The notes under the pieces were generated by a model, which did no database searches, had not been told where the DNA came from, and saw only the letters and a list, made by a program, of their open reading frames with translations. This document shows positions 34,767 through 45,726 of a stretch of 64,000 bases of DNA, piece by piece. The DNA lies in NCBI GenBank assembly GCA_022606135.1, contig JABYQN010000011.1, positions 248,001-312,000 on the forward strand. The letters run 5' to 3'. The translations under genes and the position numbers were made by a program. The stretch's first letter is position 1, and each line of letters opens with the position of its first letter. This DNA is from Fomes fomentarius. Its lineage: Eukaryota > Basidiomycota > Agaricomycetes > Polyporales > Polyporaceae.

Positions 34767-35360
34767 ACGTACTCGTGCTCGATCTATTTGTATCCATGCT
34801 ATCTATCCAGTAAATAGACGGATCATACTAGGTGTATACTGTACGTGCTCTCTTGACGTAACCCGCAACCTGCCCAATGCGTCAATTGACAGCATCAGGA
34901 GCATTCCTTGCCACTATTGCACTTGCACCCGCAAGCATCAGCTTATGAAGGCGCCTGGATAACCCACGTTATGGCCGCCTCAATGCCGTTTATCTATGGA
35001 ACGAAGGTTCCGATCAGACTCGACCAAGATAAATTCCCGCGTGCGGGTCCTATGAATACTCACAGCAGCCCCCCGGATCCGTCCCATGATCTACATTTCA
35101 AAGACCGTACGCCTTCTCTGCAGGTACGACACAGCGATATTATTGCTCCCGAGAGCGATTGCTCTGCACCAGCGACAGCCACCATATGGTACTCCTACTC
35201 ACATTGATGCAAGCCCTACGAGCGCGGGGCCGTAGCGGCTCGAGGACATCCGTTCCGTTGCCTCTATCGTCAACTGAAGCTAACGTGACGTGGAGAAAAT
35301 CGATATAAGGCAAATGAACACAATACTGGAAGTTATCATCGCGAAAGTCCAAAGCTCAAG
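34767..35360. other. Intergenic between Sec24 and peptidase genes
   Basis: Holds the Sec24 3' end and the upstream region of the M28 peptidase gene. Short open frames here show no recognisable feature. Confidence 0.55.
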
Positions 35361-36900
35361 ATGTTCACCCCTTGGCTTTACCTCGCCAGAGGCATCCTCG
35401 TTGTGGTCGCACTCCCGACTGCCCTCACAAACGCAGTGTCATTTCAACACGGCGCGACGCCCATCTCTTCGGTATCCCAAGTGACCCCTCTGTTTGCGCG
35501 TCAGTGCGGGTCCAACGATATCTGGCCGAAAGGTCCCGGGAAGGCTTTCGTCCCGCAGGCCCCGACCGCCGAGCTGCGACGCATGCTCGCGCAGATCGAC
35601 TCGCAGCGTATTAACACGATCATCACCAAGCTCGTCTCCTTTGGCACGCGACACACGCTCTCGAACCAAACGGATCCTGTGCGCGGGATCGGTGCGGCGC
35701 GCGACTGGCTTGCGGCGGAGATGCGTAGTATCGCTGCGGGTGCGGCGCGCGGGACGAACGTGACGATCTCCGTCCCGAGCTACATCCAGCAGCCCGCTGA
35801 CCGCATCCCGGTCGCGACCAACATCAGCGACGTCGTCGCCACGATCCATGGCGCGTCGGACCCAAACAGGGTATACGTCATCTCGGGTCACTACGACTCC
35901 CGTGTCACGGACATTATGAACTTCACGGACGACGCGCCCGGTGCAGACGACGATGCGTCCGGCGTCGCAGTCGTCCTCGAGCTTCTGCGTGTCATGGTGC
36001 AGAGGCCTCCCCCGTCTGCCACCATCATCCTTGCCGCTGTCGCTGGAGAGGAGCAGGGCTTGTACGGGGCAGACCTCCTGGCAAAGACGCTCTTCGACGC
36101 GGGTGCGGACGTCCAGGGCATGTTCACCAACGATATCGTTGGAAGCTCGAAGGCGGACGATGGCACCATCGATCCGTTCAGCATCCGACTCTTCGCGCAA
36201 GGCATTCCCACTGCCGATAGCGCCTCCCGGATCTCCACTCTGGAGTCCATAGGAGGGGAGAACGACAGTCCCGCGCGTGAGCTTGCACGGTTTGTGGACG
36301 AAGTCGCAACCAACAGTGCCACAGGCATGAGCGGTACGCGTACTCCCACTGCCCCCTTCGAGTATGACTGACCGTTCTGGCGTTCTAGTACGTGTGGTGT
36401 ACCGGCGTGACCGATTCCTCCGCGGAGGGGACCACATACCATTCTTAGAGCGGGGTTTCCCTGCTGCGCGCTTCACCGAGCCGCACGAGAACTTCGCGCA
36501 TCAGCACCAGGATGTGCGCGTCGACCCAGTGACGCAGAAGCAGTTCGGCGACTTGATCGAGTTTTGCGACTTCGACTTCATCGCCCGCGTGGCGAAGGTG
36601 AACGGCGCCGCGCTATGGTCCCTCGCTAAGGCACCCGGTACCCCGAAGAATGTCACAATCGACACGTCGGTGCTGACGAACAACAGTACGCTCTCGTGGG
36701 CGTTGGGCAGCGATGCAGGCTTGGCGGGCTATGAGGTACTCTGGAGGGCGACGATCGAGCCTTTTTGGACCAACGCCATCCCGGTGGGGCTTGTAAACAA
36801 GGTGACGGTAGAGGTGTCGAAAGACAACGTGGTTTTCGGGGTGCGTGCGGTTGGGAAGGACGGCTACCGCAGTCCTGCTGCGTTCCCTCTCCCTGGCTGA
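35361..36900 (+). CDS. Secreted M28-family zinc metallopeptidase
   Basis: Predicted 494-residue secreted peptidase, probably an aminopeptidase. Exons 35361-36333 and 36389-36900 are joined across a 55-nt intron. The protein opens with a signal peptide ([18 protein letters not shown]). The two-zinc site of family M28 is complete: His and Asp in GHYDSR and PGADDDASG, the catalytic Glu pair in [10 protein letters not shown], Asp in TNDIVG, and the final His in the [12 protein letters not shown] region after the intron. A C-terminal extension of about 100 residues, from GTPKNVTID to the end, resembles a fibronectin III-like beta domain. Several N-x-S/T sites suit secretion. Specificity cannot be read directly. 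Confidence 0.92.
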
Positions 36901-37224
36901 GAGAGTCCAAGTACGGAAAGAAAGTTCTGCGATAGGGGTCGAAGGGCGCTGATGTCGAACGCACATGATCAGTAAAGACGAATGAACGAAGCCCAGAGTT
37001 ATTTCGACTTACAGTCAATACGGTTCTGTGGTCCGGGAACACAAGGTACGTGCACGTGCATTGGCTGACAGATTCGCGCCAGGAGGTATCTCCTGTCGAT
37101 AGCCGTAATAACAGAGGCCGGAGGATGTAGATGTTTCGTCGTTGCGCCCACTGGGACCTACAGCCGTAAGCGAAGAGGTGGGACAGCGTGGTGGGAAAGA
37201 GACAGGAGGAAGCTCCGGAACCCC
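36901..37224. other. Convergent intergenic region
   Basis: Between the 3' ends of the peptidase and F-box genes. Nothing recognised beyond presumed 3' untranslated sequence. Confidence 0.55.
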
Positions 37225-38493
37225 CTATATCTGTGCTGGAGTTGGGACGTCCGGGCACGGGGTGTTTTGTGAAGGGAGGGCGGGAGGTGGCGAGGCAATG
37301 TGAAAGGCTAGGTTCCACCAGGGCTTGACATGAAGGGTTATAGCTCGAGAGCGGAGTGCAGGCATCCAACTTTCTACAGCGCGTAGGAGCTCGCGCGGAG
37401 AACGTGTGGCGGGGATCGCCCGTAGCCAGATGGTCACTGACTGAAGGGATGCAAACGCGGGTCGGATAAGTATCTGTTCGACATCAACCCACAGTTGTGC
37501 GAGGCGTTCAAATGCAGCTGGTGTTCTGATATGAAGATCGAGCACGAGGTTCACGAGATTCGTAGGACAGAGTCTTCGCCCGAGAACGAGTACTAGAGAG
37601 CTGACCGAGCCATCATCCACGTTCCTGACATGTAGAGCCCTGAGAGAGGTGTTCGTCGACAGATCAAGCTCCTGGCCTGTGGTGGACCCTATCAGTTACA
37701 AAGGGCGAGAGGATCCTGGTAAGCACATACCATCCGTGTTTGGGGTTAGGGGAAGCTCGTAGCTTTCCAACGCAGCACCAAGAGAGCGAGCAAGCCTCTG
37801 TACAGCAGACCCGTCACAGCTGCCTTGAAGACCGTAGTTCCCCAGTTGAAGATCGCGAATACTACGAGCGGAGGGAGTCCGTAGCAACCAGTTTACCAGC
37901 GCAGATATAGCACCTTCTGTCCCGGAGTTAACCCAGAGTAGTCTGAGACGGGGCAGACGGGAAGTGAAACTACAACGCGAGTAGGAAGGAGCTGTATGCC
38001 ATCCCACTCTCTCTACAATGAGCACTGACAATCTTTCAAATGAACATACCAGCCTGCGAAAATCCGTGAAGGAGAAGAAGATACCTCCAACGAGTGTAAG
38101 AGACGTCAGAGAGGGCATCTGGTAACCGATCGAGTAAAAAGTAGGATGAAGGGGAAATTCGTGCCATCTGAATTTCAACAAGGTAAGTAGCTCGACGCGC
38201 CCGAGTCGATGACCAAGCAGGAGAGGGACAAGGTGAAGCCACGGTCTGACTTCGTCTTCCCTGAGCTCCATGGAACAGAGATTGTCGAAAGAATGGGCTA
38301 TATGAGGAGCATCGCGAACGCGCACCAGGATATCGTAACTAGTGCGGCTGGTTATTGAGACAGTGCGGAAAAGATGGAACCGACTCGCCGGTAGCCACCG
38401 TCGGCATGTCAAGGAGCAACTGCATAGCGTCTGACTGTCATCGATGTGACCAACCAGAACGTCTACGACTTCCGACGGCAGCTCTGCAATCAT
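37225..38493 (-). CDS. F-box-like protein
   Basis: Predicted 408-residue protein in two exons (38493-37731 and 37688-37225) joined across a 42-nt intron in phase 1. The N-terminus carries an F-box-like motif, AELPSEVVDVLVGHIDD followed by SCSLTCRRWLPASRFHLF, which in this class binds Skp1 and makes the protein a substrate receptor of an SCF ubiquitin ligase. The remainder has weak leucine-rich-repeat character (LPRLRLLWVNSG, VNLVLDLHI) typical of the large, fast-evolving F-box families of mushroom-forming fungi. The target is unknown. Confidence 0.78.
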
Positions 38494-39619
38494 TGCAAGA
38501 AGGGTGTGGGGATTGGAATGTACTGAAATCAGAACCTCTTGTCCATGGCTTTATACCATTGGGAAACACCTGCGGCAATTCGTAAGGCGCTCCTGCTGTC
38601 CTTGGATTTCGAAGACTCTCGGAACTCGGCACAACATGTGGCAATTACCGCTATCGGAGAACAGTCAGAACGATGTCATTCCCACCTTGACCGTTCCATC
38701 AGAGAATCGAGGCGGTGTGGTTGGAGCTATGAGCTCGCCAACCTGGAATCCGGAAATTATAGGCGATCGTTTGACGTTCGTCCGACCACCTGCATTGTGG
38801 TCCGGAAGCCAACTGGAGGAATCTCTACGAACACGAGGGGCTGTCAGAAGACGTGCGGTCATTCTTCAAGGGATGGACCGAACGGACCGTCATCGATCAC
38901 GAGCCTAGACAGCGAGCGGGACCATATGTCTGTAGGCTCCGCTTCCAGACCTTTCTCCGGACATGGTCGTTTTTCCTTTCCCTAGTCCTATTAGCCACCG
39001 GAATGAAGGACTCCCAGGTAGAAGAGATCTGGATAGAACGTCGCACCTTCCACGGCCGCAGATGATCACATTGGCGAGGACACGGAAGTCTTGGAAGTCA
39101 TGATATTATGTATCGAGTTTGACCCGATTGAGGCTCCGATGCCTCCGATTGGCGTGGCACTACGGTATTCGCCTTAGTGACGTCTGAAGTCCAAAGAGGC
39201 TCTGACGCATGTCCCTCGCCGAGCGCATAGTGAGTAATATAACAAACAAACACAAGAAAGGCCAAGGTTGCCACAGTCATTACATCCTCCGCAGATGTAG
39301 CTCCTGCGTCCCAAGCGATCTATTGTTGACAAGATGAAGAGTGGAGCTTCTAGACCAATCTATTGAGGAATGTCGAGGTCCTGAGCGCAAGGTATTCAGG
39401 ATGTCGCACATCATCATTGAGGACATCCAGGGGTGACAACTCACCACTCCCTCTTTCAGCGTAACGCTCGATTAGTGACGAACGACCTTGGCTCAGTAGC
39501 GAGTCGCTTGATGCATGACGCTCGGACCGAACCCAAGCTATGATGAGCGCTGCAAATGTGTAGTCGGAGTTTCACATTCAACACGCACACTTCGCACCAC
39601 ATACACGGGTCTGGGGACG
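38494..39619. other. Intergenic, nothing recognised
   Basis: Open frames on the plus strand around 38504-39065 show no domain or convincing exon pattern. Confidence 0.45.
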
Positions 39620-40347
39620 CTACAGTAAGTGTATGTGTCCGCAACAACTTGTCATGGTGGTCAAGATCGTCGGTGTGCGCATACCCTGCAAGGCCTGTAT
39701 ATTGTTTCAGTAGTCACAGTAAAAAAACTTAGGGTCAAACAAACGTCCTGCTTCCCCAGGGGCACAGGATGCACCTGGGCTACCTTCGAGATGTAGCTCG
39801 CGGCGAACCCTAGTGGTGTCGTTCCGAGGGCTGTCGCACCATACAAGACATTAGACATATACAAACCCGGGCGGTGGACATTTGGGCGCTACGAAGCGTC
39901 GGTCGTCTTTCTGGAGGTAGCTCACGACACAGCCAAGAGCTGCACCTCGAATACTCCAGGGTTTTATGGTGGAATATCTCCCGAGTTGTGTCATAAAAAG
40001 AGGGTAGATATGATGCAATACTTACTGCTCGTCATGTTCGGGCCAGCGCCGCCGTACTGGCACACACCGCGGTTGTCAGAAGGGGCTCCCCACTTTTTGG
40101 CTATATCGGACCGGATCCCGGATTTATTACTGGTGAGGAGACGGTACTCCGGCGGGTAGTTCACCCCATCCGATTCTCAATGTCATGAGCCCGCGCGTCC
40201 TTCAGCTCGTCCAGTACAGGATGCGGAGAGAAGGGGCTTACGAAACCTTGGAGCGACTCGACCGGTGTCACCGATACCGGCCCCCGATCTGCACGGAACA
40301 AGGCTAACTGCACTATGACATCGAGCGGTATCCGTGGCTGCAGTCAT
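39620..40347 (-). CDS. Hypothetical five-exon protein, weak prediction
   Basis: A tentative 148-residue model: minus-strand exons 40347-40242, 40175-40026, 39939-39867, 39796-39745 and 39685-39620. All introns are GT-AG, 59-86 nt long and in phase, and the frame ends at a TAG. Protein-like segments include DGVNYPPEYRLLTSNKSG, CQYGGAGPNMTS, VSYLQKDDRRFVAPKCPPPG and YISKVAQVHPVPLGKQ. No family was recognised and there is no clear signal peptide. The exon choices were partly driven by keeping the frame open, so this could be a gene remnant or a fragment of a longer gene extending to about 41040. Confidence 0.3.
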
Positions 40348-41618
40348 GTTTCTCGCCGGCATGAAGTTCAGACAGGCGACGAAGCATGGACAATTAATGG
40401 GAAGAAGAGAAGAGCATTCAGCTGGCCGGCGTGTAATTGGGATACACGCTCCGCGGGCATGTGAAACGGCTGAACCCGCTGAACGAGTATGGAGTGCATG
40501 AACAGTAATTGCGCACCATCGATTATGAACAGCAGCAGGAGAGATACACGTACCTCGCGTTGTGCAAGGCAGGCTACCGTTGGTCTTGCCAGCATGACGA
40601 TCGCCCGGCGTACCTCATCCGATGCTGTGTGTAAATCGAGTTGGTTGACTGCCTTGAGCTTCGGGATGCGTACCATGGCATGCGCACTTGCCTGGTGGAG
40701 GGTACGGAAATGAGTTGACCCATAGATGAATTTCAATAGGATCTCAACGGTCACAGTAACACAATTGATTCTCATGAGCGCAAGCGTCGGCCGATATGGC
40801 CAAGAGGGGGTCATTCCATTACTTCCGAATCCCCACGTGTTTTCCATTGCTTCACAGCATGAGGCCAAAGGGTGGTAGTGCGCGATTACCCACTTCCATG
40901 CTTACCTGGTTGATCTTAAGCGCACTTTCATCTGCTAAGGAAACCAGTCTCGCGCCCGCCAAGTTCAGAAAACCATGAGTGGCGCTTAAGCGACAATCCG
41001 AAGTGCAGCGCACCTTCAAGGTCAGATTGATTAGAGCGCACAATCTAGAACACCTCTCAATAGGTCATCATTCACGAAGTTGTGAGCCTGTCGTTTTTTT
41101 TGGGATCCTCGTTTATTGCCCGGGAGGGCCGAGCCCTATGGTAGGCAGTACTCAGCGATGTAGCTACAGGATGCACTAGAACAGAGAATAGACTATGCAG
41201 CGGAAGGGGAAAGGTGCGGAGACCGAAGCAGCGCGGTCATGCCATTAGCAGGCTGTAAGGTAAGATAAGCCTGTCGTTGTGGACCGTGGTTCATAGGCGC
41301 CCGACAATCCCAAGCCGCTCTCGCGGTCACAATTTACTCAGGCTGCGCTCATCATTGGTTGTTGGAGCAATCGAAAGTCGTCGACAAGTCCAGCAAAAAT
41401 GAGTGGATCGGTTGTCTTGTACGGCATCGTCGTGGTACGAGGGCGAACGGATGAGGGCGCTACTAGTACATAAGTACAACAGTTATACTATGTACCTCGG
41501 GAACTGCCGGCGAGCAAGCGCTCCCGCGCATAAATCATGAAATCCAAATAGCAGTTCTTCATGTAGCTATCGGCCATTGAGGCTCCTTCCTTCTACTCAT
41601 TGCTACGGCTTCGAGAGC
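40348..41618. other. Intergenic, with exon-like minus-strand stretches
   Basis: No supported gene. Minus-strand stretches near 40560-40780 (VEILLKFIYGS and MVRIPKLKAVNQLDL) and 40880-41040 read like protein; the first faintly recalls a BTB-type fold. They could not be joined into a model. Confidence 0.4.
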
Positions 41619-43064
41619 TCATCTCAGCAAGAATTCCGAGACTGCAGAGCTCGGTACATCCATCACTTCTCCGACGAAAACTCCTGGCGAGTACACCAAC
41701 CCCTCCTCAAGAGAGTCCACCGCAGCGATACCTGGTGCGCCAAAGACCCATCTGACACTTCTTGACACGCATATTGTGACATCACCCTCAGGTAGTCGGT
41801 CCTGGGGGTAGAATATTCCTTCCTCTGTCACCACCCACCCTCCGGCCCCAGTAAATTCCATAGCCTCCGTCAGAGCACGGTGAACCTGTGTCGGAAGATC
41901 TGTGTCCTCTGGAGGGTTCCTCATCCATCTTCGAATCACTGACAGAGCATTCTGTTCGAAAGCGCCTTGTCCGTCCTTCGAAGCTATGGGTTGGAACACC
42001 GCAACGTTCTTCAGCAACACTCCTTCATCCACTCTCGTCCCGGGCTGCCCCTCTCCGTTGCTGTGCCACCATAGAATGGTTTTTAGTACACCAGGTACTG
42101 GTCTCCACCGTAAGCCGGGACGCGTATCACGCGGTAGGGAACTGAAGATAAAGGAGTAGTCACCCTTCTGCTCGCATAGCTCCATGAACCTCTGAGCGAG
42201 CCCCTCAACAGTGGGATTAGTTGGGCGGTCGCAAGGTATGTCGGTCAGGACCCCGACCATGCTGTAAAAGTAGTTCGTGGGTGCAATGGCCGTCCGGAAG
42301 TTCAGGCCACTCATGATTCTGTACGCGGAGCGCTCCGTGTATGCCGATGCAAACCAGTCTACAATGATGCTCTCGAAGTCGAGGACATGACGATAGCGTA
42401 TGGTCAACCAGTAGAAGGGCTCGTCGCTCGAATTTCCGTGGGCGGTTGTGTACCCTCCTAAGGCGTGCAGCATTGCCTGGCCGCTTATCGGTGCATCGGC
42501 GCGAGTCTCCGTGGTGCTGACAAACAGCAGCGTCCCGGTCGCGTTCACGACCTCCTGGTACGTCCAGACGCTCCGGATCCACTCGTCCTTATCCAGAGTC
42601 TCCAGCGGCCTTGTTGACACCTCGCCAGGGTGTCTGCACGATGCATGCTCGACAAAAGCTTCCATCTCTCGCACCGCGGCCAGCGACTCGGACGCCACGA
42701 CTGCGACGACAGCCGCCGCGCGCGCATAGATGAAGCCCATGCTCTCGAGCGTCGCCCGCTTAGCGCGCGGCTCCGTTGGCACACAGAACGCATCGATCCA
42801 TATCGCGTGTGTGCCTCCGTAGTGCGCCACAGCGGCGAACGTGGCCATCGTGCGGTCAGACATCGCGATGGAAGGATGGATAGGGTTGTGTGCGCGCTTC
42901 GGCCCCCAAACGTACGACGCGCAGGCGTAGGGTGGCAGCGTGGCAGGGTCGAGGGGCTTGGTGAGTCGCCAGTATCGCCCATCGGCGGTGATTGTGCTCG
43001 ATGTGGTGCCGGCTACTGCGGTTGTGGTTGGTCTTTCGACCTCGATCATCAGACGCATCTCCAT
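41619..43064 (-). CDS. HET-domain-like (heterokaryon incompatibility) protein
   Basis: Single-exon gene for 481 residues. The N-terminal half shows the HET-domain signatures in order: ASYVWG (family consensus SYxWG), AIWIDAFCVP (family WIDaxCINQ) and RSVWTYQEVV (family RxWTxQE). HET proteins can trigger cell death when genetically different hyphae fuse, and mushroom-forming fungi carry dozens of HET-domain genes, mostly of unknown function. The second signature deviates (FCVP for the usual CINQ), so this is a divergent member. The C-terminal half has no recognised domain, and there is no NACHT or repeat domain attached. The lack of introns contrasts with most neighbours. Confidence 0.82.
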   Translation of the reverse strand: MEMRLMIEVERPTTTAVAGTTSSTITADGRYWRLTKPLDPATLPPYACASYVWGPKRAHNPIHPSIAMSDRTMATFAAVAHYGGTHAIWIDAFCVPTEPRAKRATLESMGFIYARAAAVVAVVASESLAAVREMEAFVEHASCRHPGEVSTRPLETLDKDEWIRSVWTYQEVVNATGTLLFVSTTETRADAPISGQAMLHALGGYTTAHGNSSDEPFYWLTIRYRHVLDFESIIVDWFASAYTERSAYRIMSGLNFRTAIAPTNYFYSMVGVLTDIPCDRPTNPTVEGLAQRFMELCEQKGDYSFIFSSLPRDTRPGLRWRPVPGVLKTILWWHSNGEGQPGTRVDEGVLLKNVAVFQPIASKDGQGAFEQNALSVIRRWMRNPPEDTDLPTQVHRALTEAMEFTGAGGWVVTEEGIFYPQDRLPEGDVTICVSRSVRWVFGAPGIAAVDSLEEGLVYSPGVFVGEVMDVPSSAVSEFLLR

Positions 43065-44182
43065 GGCGGTTATCTCTACTTATACGTTGAGTCTTGCTGG
43101 GTTCAAGGAGCTATGCTGGGTCGTCACTCAGCGTGGTGAGACCGTGTGTGAAGGATGATACCGAGCGAGTGCTGGCACGAAGAGAAGGGCACAAGAGTAT
43201 GTACACGCCTGTCAGGGAGTAAAGTTCATAATCAATCATGTAGCATGTCTGAAGGGCGCGCGCCTGTTGCTCATGCTGATACTCAAGTGTGTCTCAGTAT
43301 CGTGAGCAATTCATCAACGGCAATTCGTTCTCAAGATGGATGTCGGCCTACCCGCTGTATTCTTCACACTACAGATAAAATTCACAGTGACTATAGCTAA
43401 CGACTTCCAGTACAACCTCACCATTCGACGTTCGTTCCCAATGAGCTTGTGGTGAATCTGCAGCCAAACTGGAATATATGACTGCGATACCAATGTGGCT
43501 AAACCACTGCTAAACCATCAAGCTCGGAGATTCAACTTGAGTACAGTACTACTAGTCGCTAGATTCAATGCTCTACTTCCTTCATTTGAAAAAGGTATGA
43601 CCTTAGTGTTCAGCCTCTCCCCATACACCACATGATTGAAAGCCGCATAAGTAGCGTTGAAAGTGAAGTCAAGTCATTGATGAAGTTACTTAGGATGAAT
43701 TGCCAAATGAGGTCTGATTATTAGCCGATGTCTTGATTGCGCCGACCGGCAACTTCTGCAAGGGACCTCTTTTGCTTTCTTACCACCGTCACCTGCCGGT
43801 GCCAAACCCTGCTCCTCTCACAAATGTCGAGATCCGTTGTACATCCAACGGGAATTTGGACCTGACTCGGGCAACATCCAACTTGCCAGCGCGCTATCAC
43901 TGGAACGAACATATCGTTTCCTCCGCCCATGAGAAACCTTCGTTAAGATTGAGGTTCATCAGGTTCGTTGGGACAATAAGTAAGCCTGATTTCAACTTAC
44001 CTGCCCTGAAAAGGTGTTGAAGGCCTATTTTGGCACTGTTAAGGGACTTATCTCTCTGCGTGAAACTCAGGGATCCGGGCCGGTGGCACCCATCGCCACA
44101 GGAGGCTCTGAGGAGCGTCTACGTGCTTGCTTGCGTTTCCCCCTCATCCTCGGTCTGTCCTCGGTCCGACTGTTGATGCACC
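43065..44182. other. Intergenic, nothing recognised
   Basis: Upstream sequence of the divergent HET and F-box genes. AT-richer than the coding DNA around it. No exon pattern seen. Confidence 0.5.
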
Positions 44183-44323
44183 ATGGCCTTGACTCCTTCG
44201 TACGATATCCTTGCGGCATGGGAGGACCTCAACATTCTTCAAGAGGCAGATATAGACGAGCAGAATGACCCGAGAAGAATGTACGAGTTTCGTGTCCTCA
44301 TTCTACATCATCTCCGAGTTTAA
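44183..44323 (+). CDS. 46-codon upstream ORF before the F-box gene
   Basis: ATG-to-TAA frame for 46 residues, starting MALTPSYDILAAWEDL and ending 26 bp before the F-box start codon on the same strand. Its composition is protein-like (acidic, amphipathic). It may be a regulatory upstream ORF in the 5' leader, a small separate peptide, or chance. It ends in a stop and has no donor that would join it cleanly to the next frame. Confidence 0.4.
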   Translation: MALTPSYDILAAWEDLNILQEADIDEQNDPRRMYEFRVLILHHLRV

Positions 44324-44349
44324 GTCCGCGCGACAGAGATCCTCGAGAA

Positions 44350-45726
44350 ATGCCCGCAGACATTGTGCAGCTAGACCACTCCATTGCGTTGCTTGAAGAA
44401 AAACTAGCTGAACTGAAGCTGGAGCGGGCGAGATTGCTCGAAGAGCGTGCGCTCATATCCCGTTTGCCCACGGAGCTCCTATCCCGTATATTCGAAATGG
44501 GCGTGGATGACGCTCTCGAACTTCTGCCCACACTGGGCCTTGTGTCCAACAGGTGGCGGAGTATCGCAATATCCACCCCTTCCCTCTGGACGTATATCAT
44601 CCTGGACTCCGACTGGGGGTGGCGTGTCCCGGCGTTCCTCCGCCGAACGCGTGCCTACCTCCAACGCTCCCAGGCGAGTAAGCTCTTCATAGACGTGGAC
44701 CTCTGCATTGTCGAAGGCACAGAAGCAGAGACCATCATGGTCGAGTTGGAGCCACATTTGTGGAGATGCTACTCGTTCAATGTGTCGGTTCCTGATTGGG
44801 TTAGAATGCGCCTAGTTCAGGAGCATTCTTCGGGTCTGGGGCCAGCCCTCGAGGATCTGTACCTCCGCATCGATTACTCTGACTCTGAAACGTTCGAGCC
44901 ATTCAGCATACTCGCGCAGCCATGTCCACGTTTGGGGTACGTGATGCTGGAGCATACACCCTTGGACTGCATCAAAGTTCCACTGCCCGCACTACGCCAG
45001 CTGTTCCTGCTGCGCGACCATCGTTGTCATAGTAGCGCAAGGATAGCCTACTCCTTTAAGGATCTTATGACCGTTCTCAGCCCATCGCCCATTCAATGGA
45101 TCACCCTCCGCTCGGCCGTCTTCTCGGTCGACTCCAACGAAGACATCTTCAGGGCGTCACCCACGCCGAGCGAGCTCTCGAACCTCAAAGGCATCACATT
45201 TGACGCTGTCGATGCATCCAGCATCTCTCTCCTACTTGAATCCACAACCCTGCCCTCATTAGAGGTTCTGTCCGTCAACTCCGGAGAAGATCTACAGTGG
45301 CTCACCCGCATCTCCTTCGCGCCGTCCCGGTTCCCCTTATTGCGCCTTCTCGATCTCCGCAATTGCAACTTCATCGGGTCAGCCCTCGTACCGCTCGTCC
45401 GTGCGCTGCACCAGCTCCCGCAACTTACCGGGCTCGGAATCTCCTCTCCCTCAACGGGACTAGTCGGAACGCGCATCTTCGACATGCTCACCGCGGGTCC
45501 CGATACCCTCGGGGAGTGGCTCCTTCCCCGATTGGAGGCACTTTGCCTCCAGAGCTGTGGAGACGTCTCGGGACATGAAGTCTTGCGAGTCGTTATGGCG
45601 CGCCGGGGTGCTGCGGCACCGGATGTCGCGAATATCACATACCTCAAAATCTTGCAGTGTTACCTGTTGGACCCAGAGGTGTCTAACCGGCTGGCCGAGC
45701 TGGTGGACACCGTGCGCACGATCTGA
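44350..45726 (+). CDS. F-box protein with leucine-rich C-terminal region
   Basis: Single-exon gene for 458 residues. It has the hallmark layout of agaricomycete F-box proteins: a short N-terminal coiled coil (DHSIALLEEKLAELKLERAR, about residues 9-28), then the F-box ISRLPTELLSRIFEMG with VSNRWRSIAISTPSLWTYI, then irregular leucine-rich repeats to the end (for example PLLRLLDLRNCNF, LPRLEALCLQSCG). Such proteins recruit substrates to SCF ubiquitin ligases; the target is unknown. The DNA encodes no intron. A 46-codon ORF lies just upstream and could tune translation. Confidence 0.87.
   Translation: MPADIVQLDHSIALLEEKLAELKLERARLLEERALISRLPTELLSRIFEMGVDDALELLPTLGLVSNRWRSIAISTPSLWTYIILDSDWGWRVPAFLRRTRAYLQRSQASKLFIDVDLCIVEGTEAETIMVELEPHLWRCYSFNVSVPDWVRMRLVQEHSSGLGPALEDLYLRIDYSDSETFEPFSILAQPCPRLGYVMLEHTPLDCIKVPLPALRQLFLLRDHRCHSSARIAYSFKDLMTVLSPSPIQWITLRSAVFSVDSNEDIFRASPTPSELSNLKGITFDAVDASSISLLLESTTLPSLEVLSVNSGEDLQWLTRISFAPSRFPLLRLLDLRNCNFIGSALVPLVRALHQLPQLTGLGISSPSTGLVGTRIFDMLTAGPDTLGEWLLPRLEALCLQSCGDVSGHEVLRVVMARRGAAAPDVANITYLKILQCYLLDPEVSNRLAELVDTVRTI

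Noticed and set aside
35439..36476. 345-codon frame antisense to the M28 peptidase gene.
   Set aside because: Mirror frame produced by GC-rich codon use. The plus strand encodes a complete metallopeptidase.
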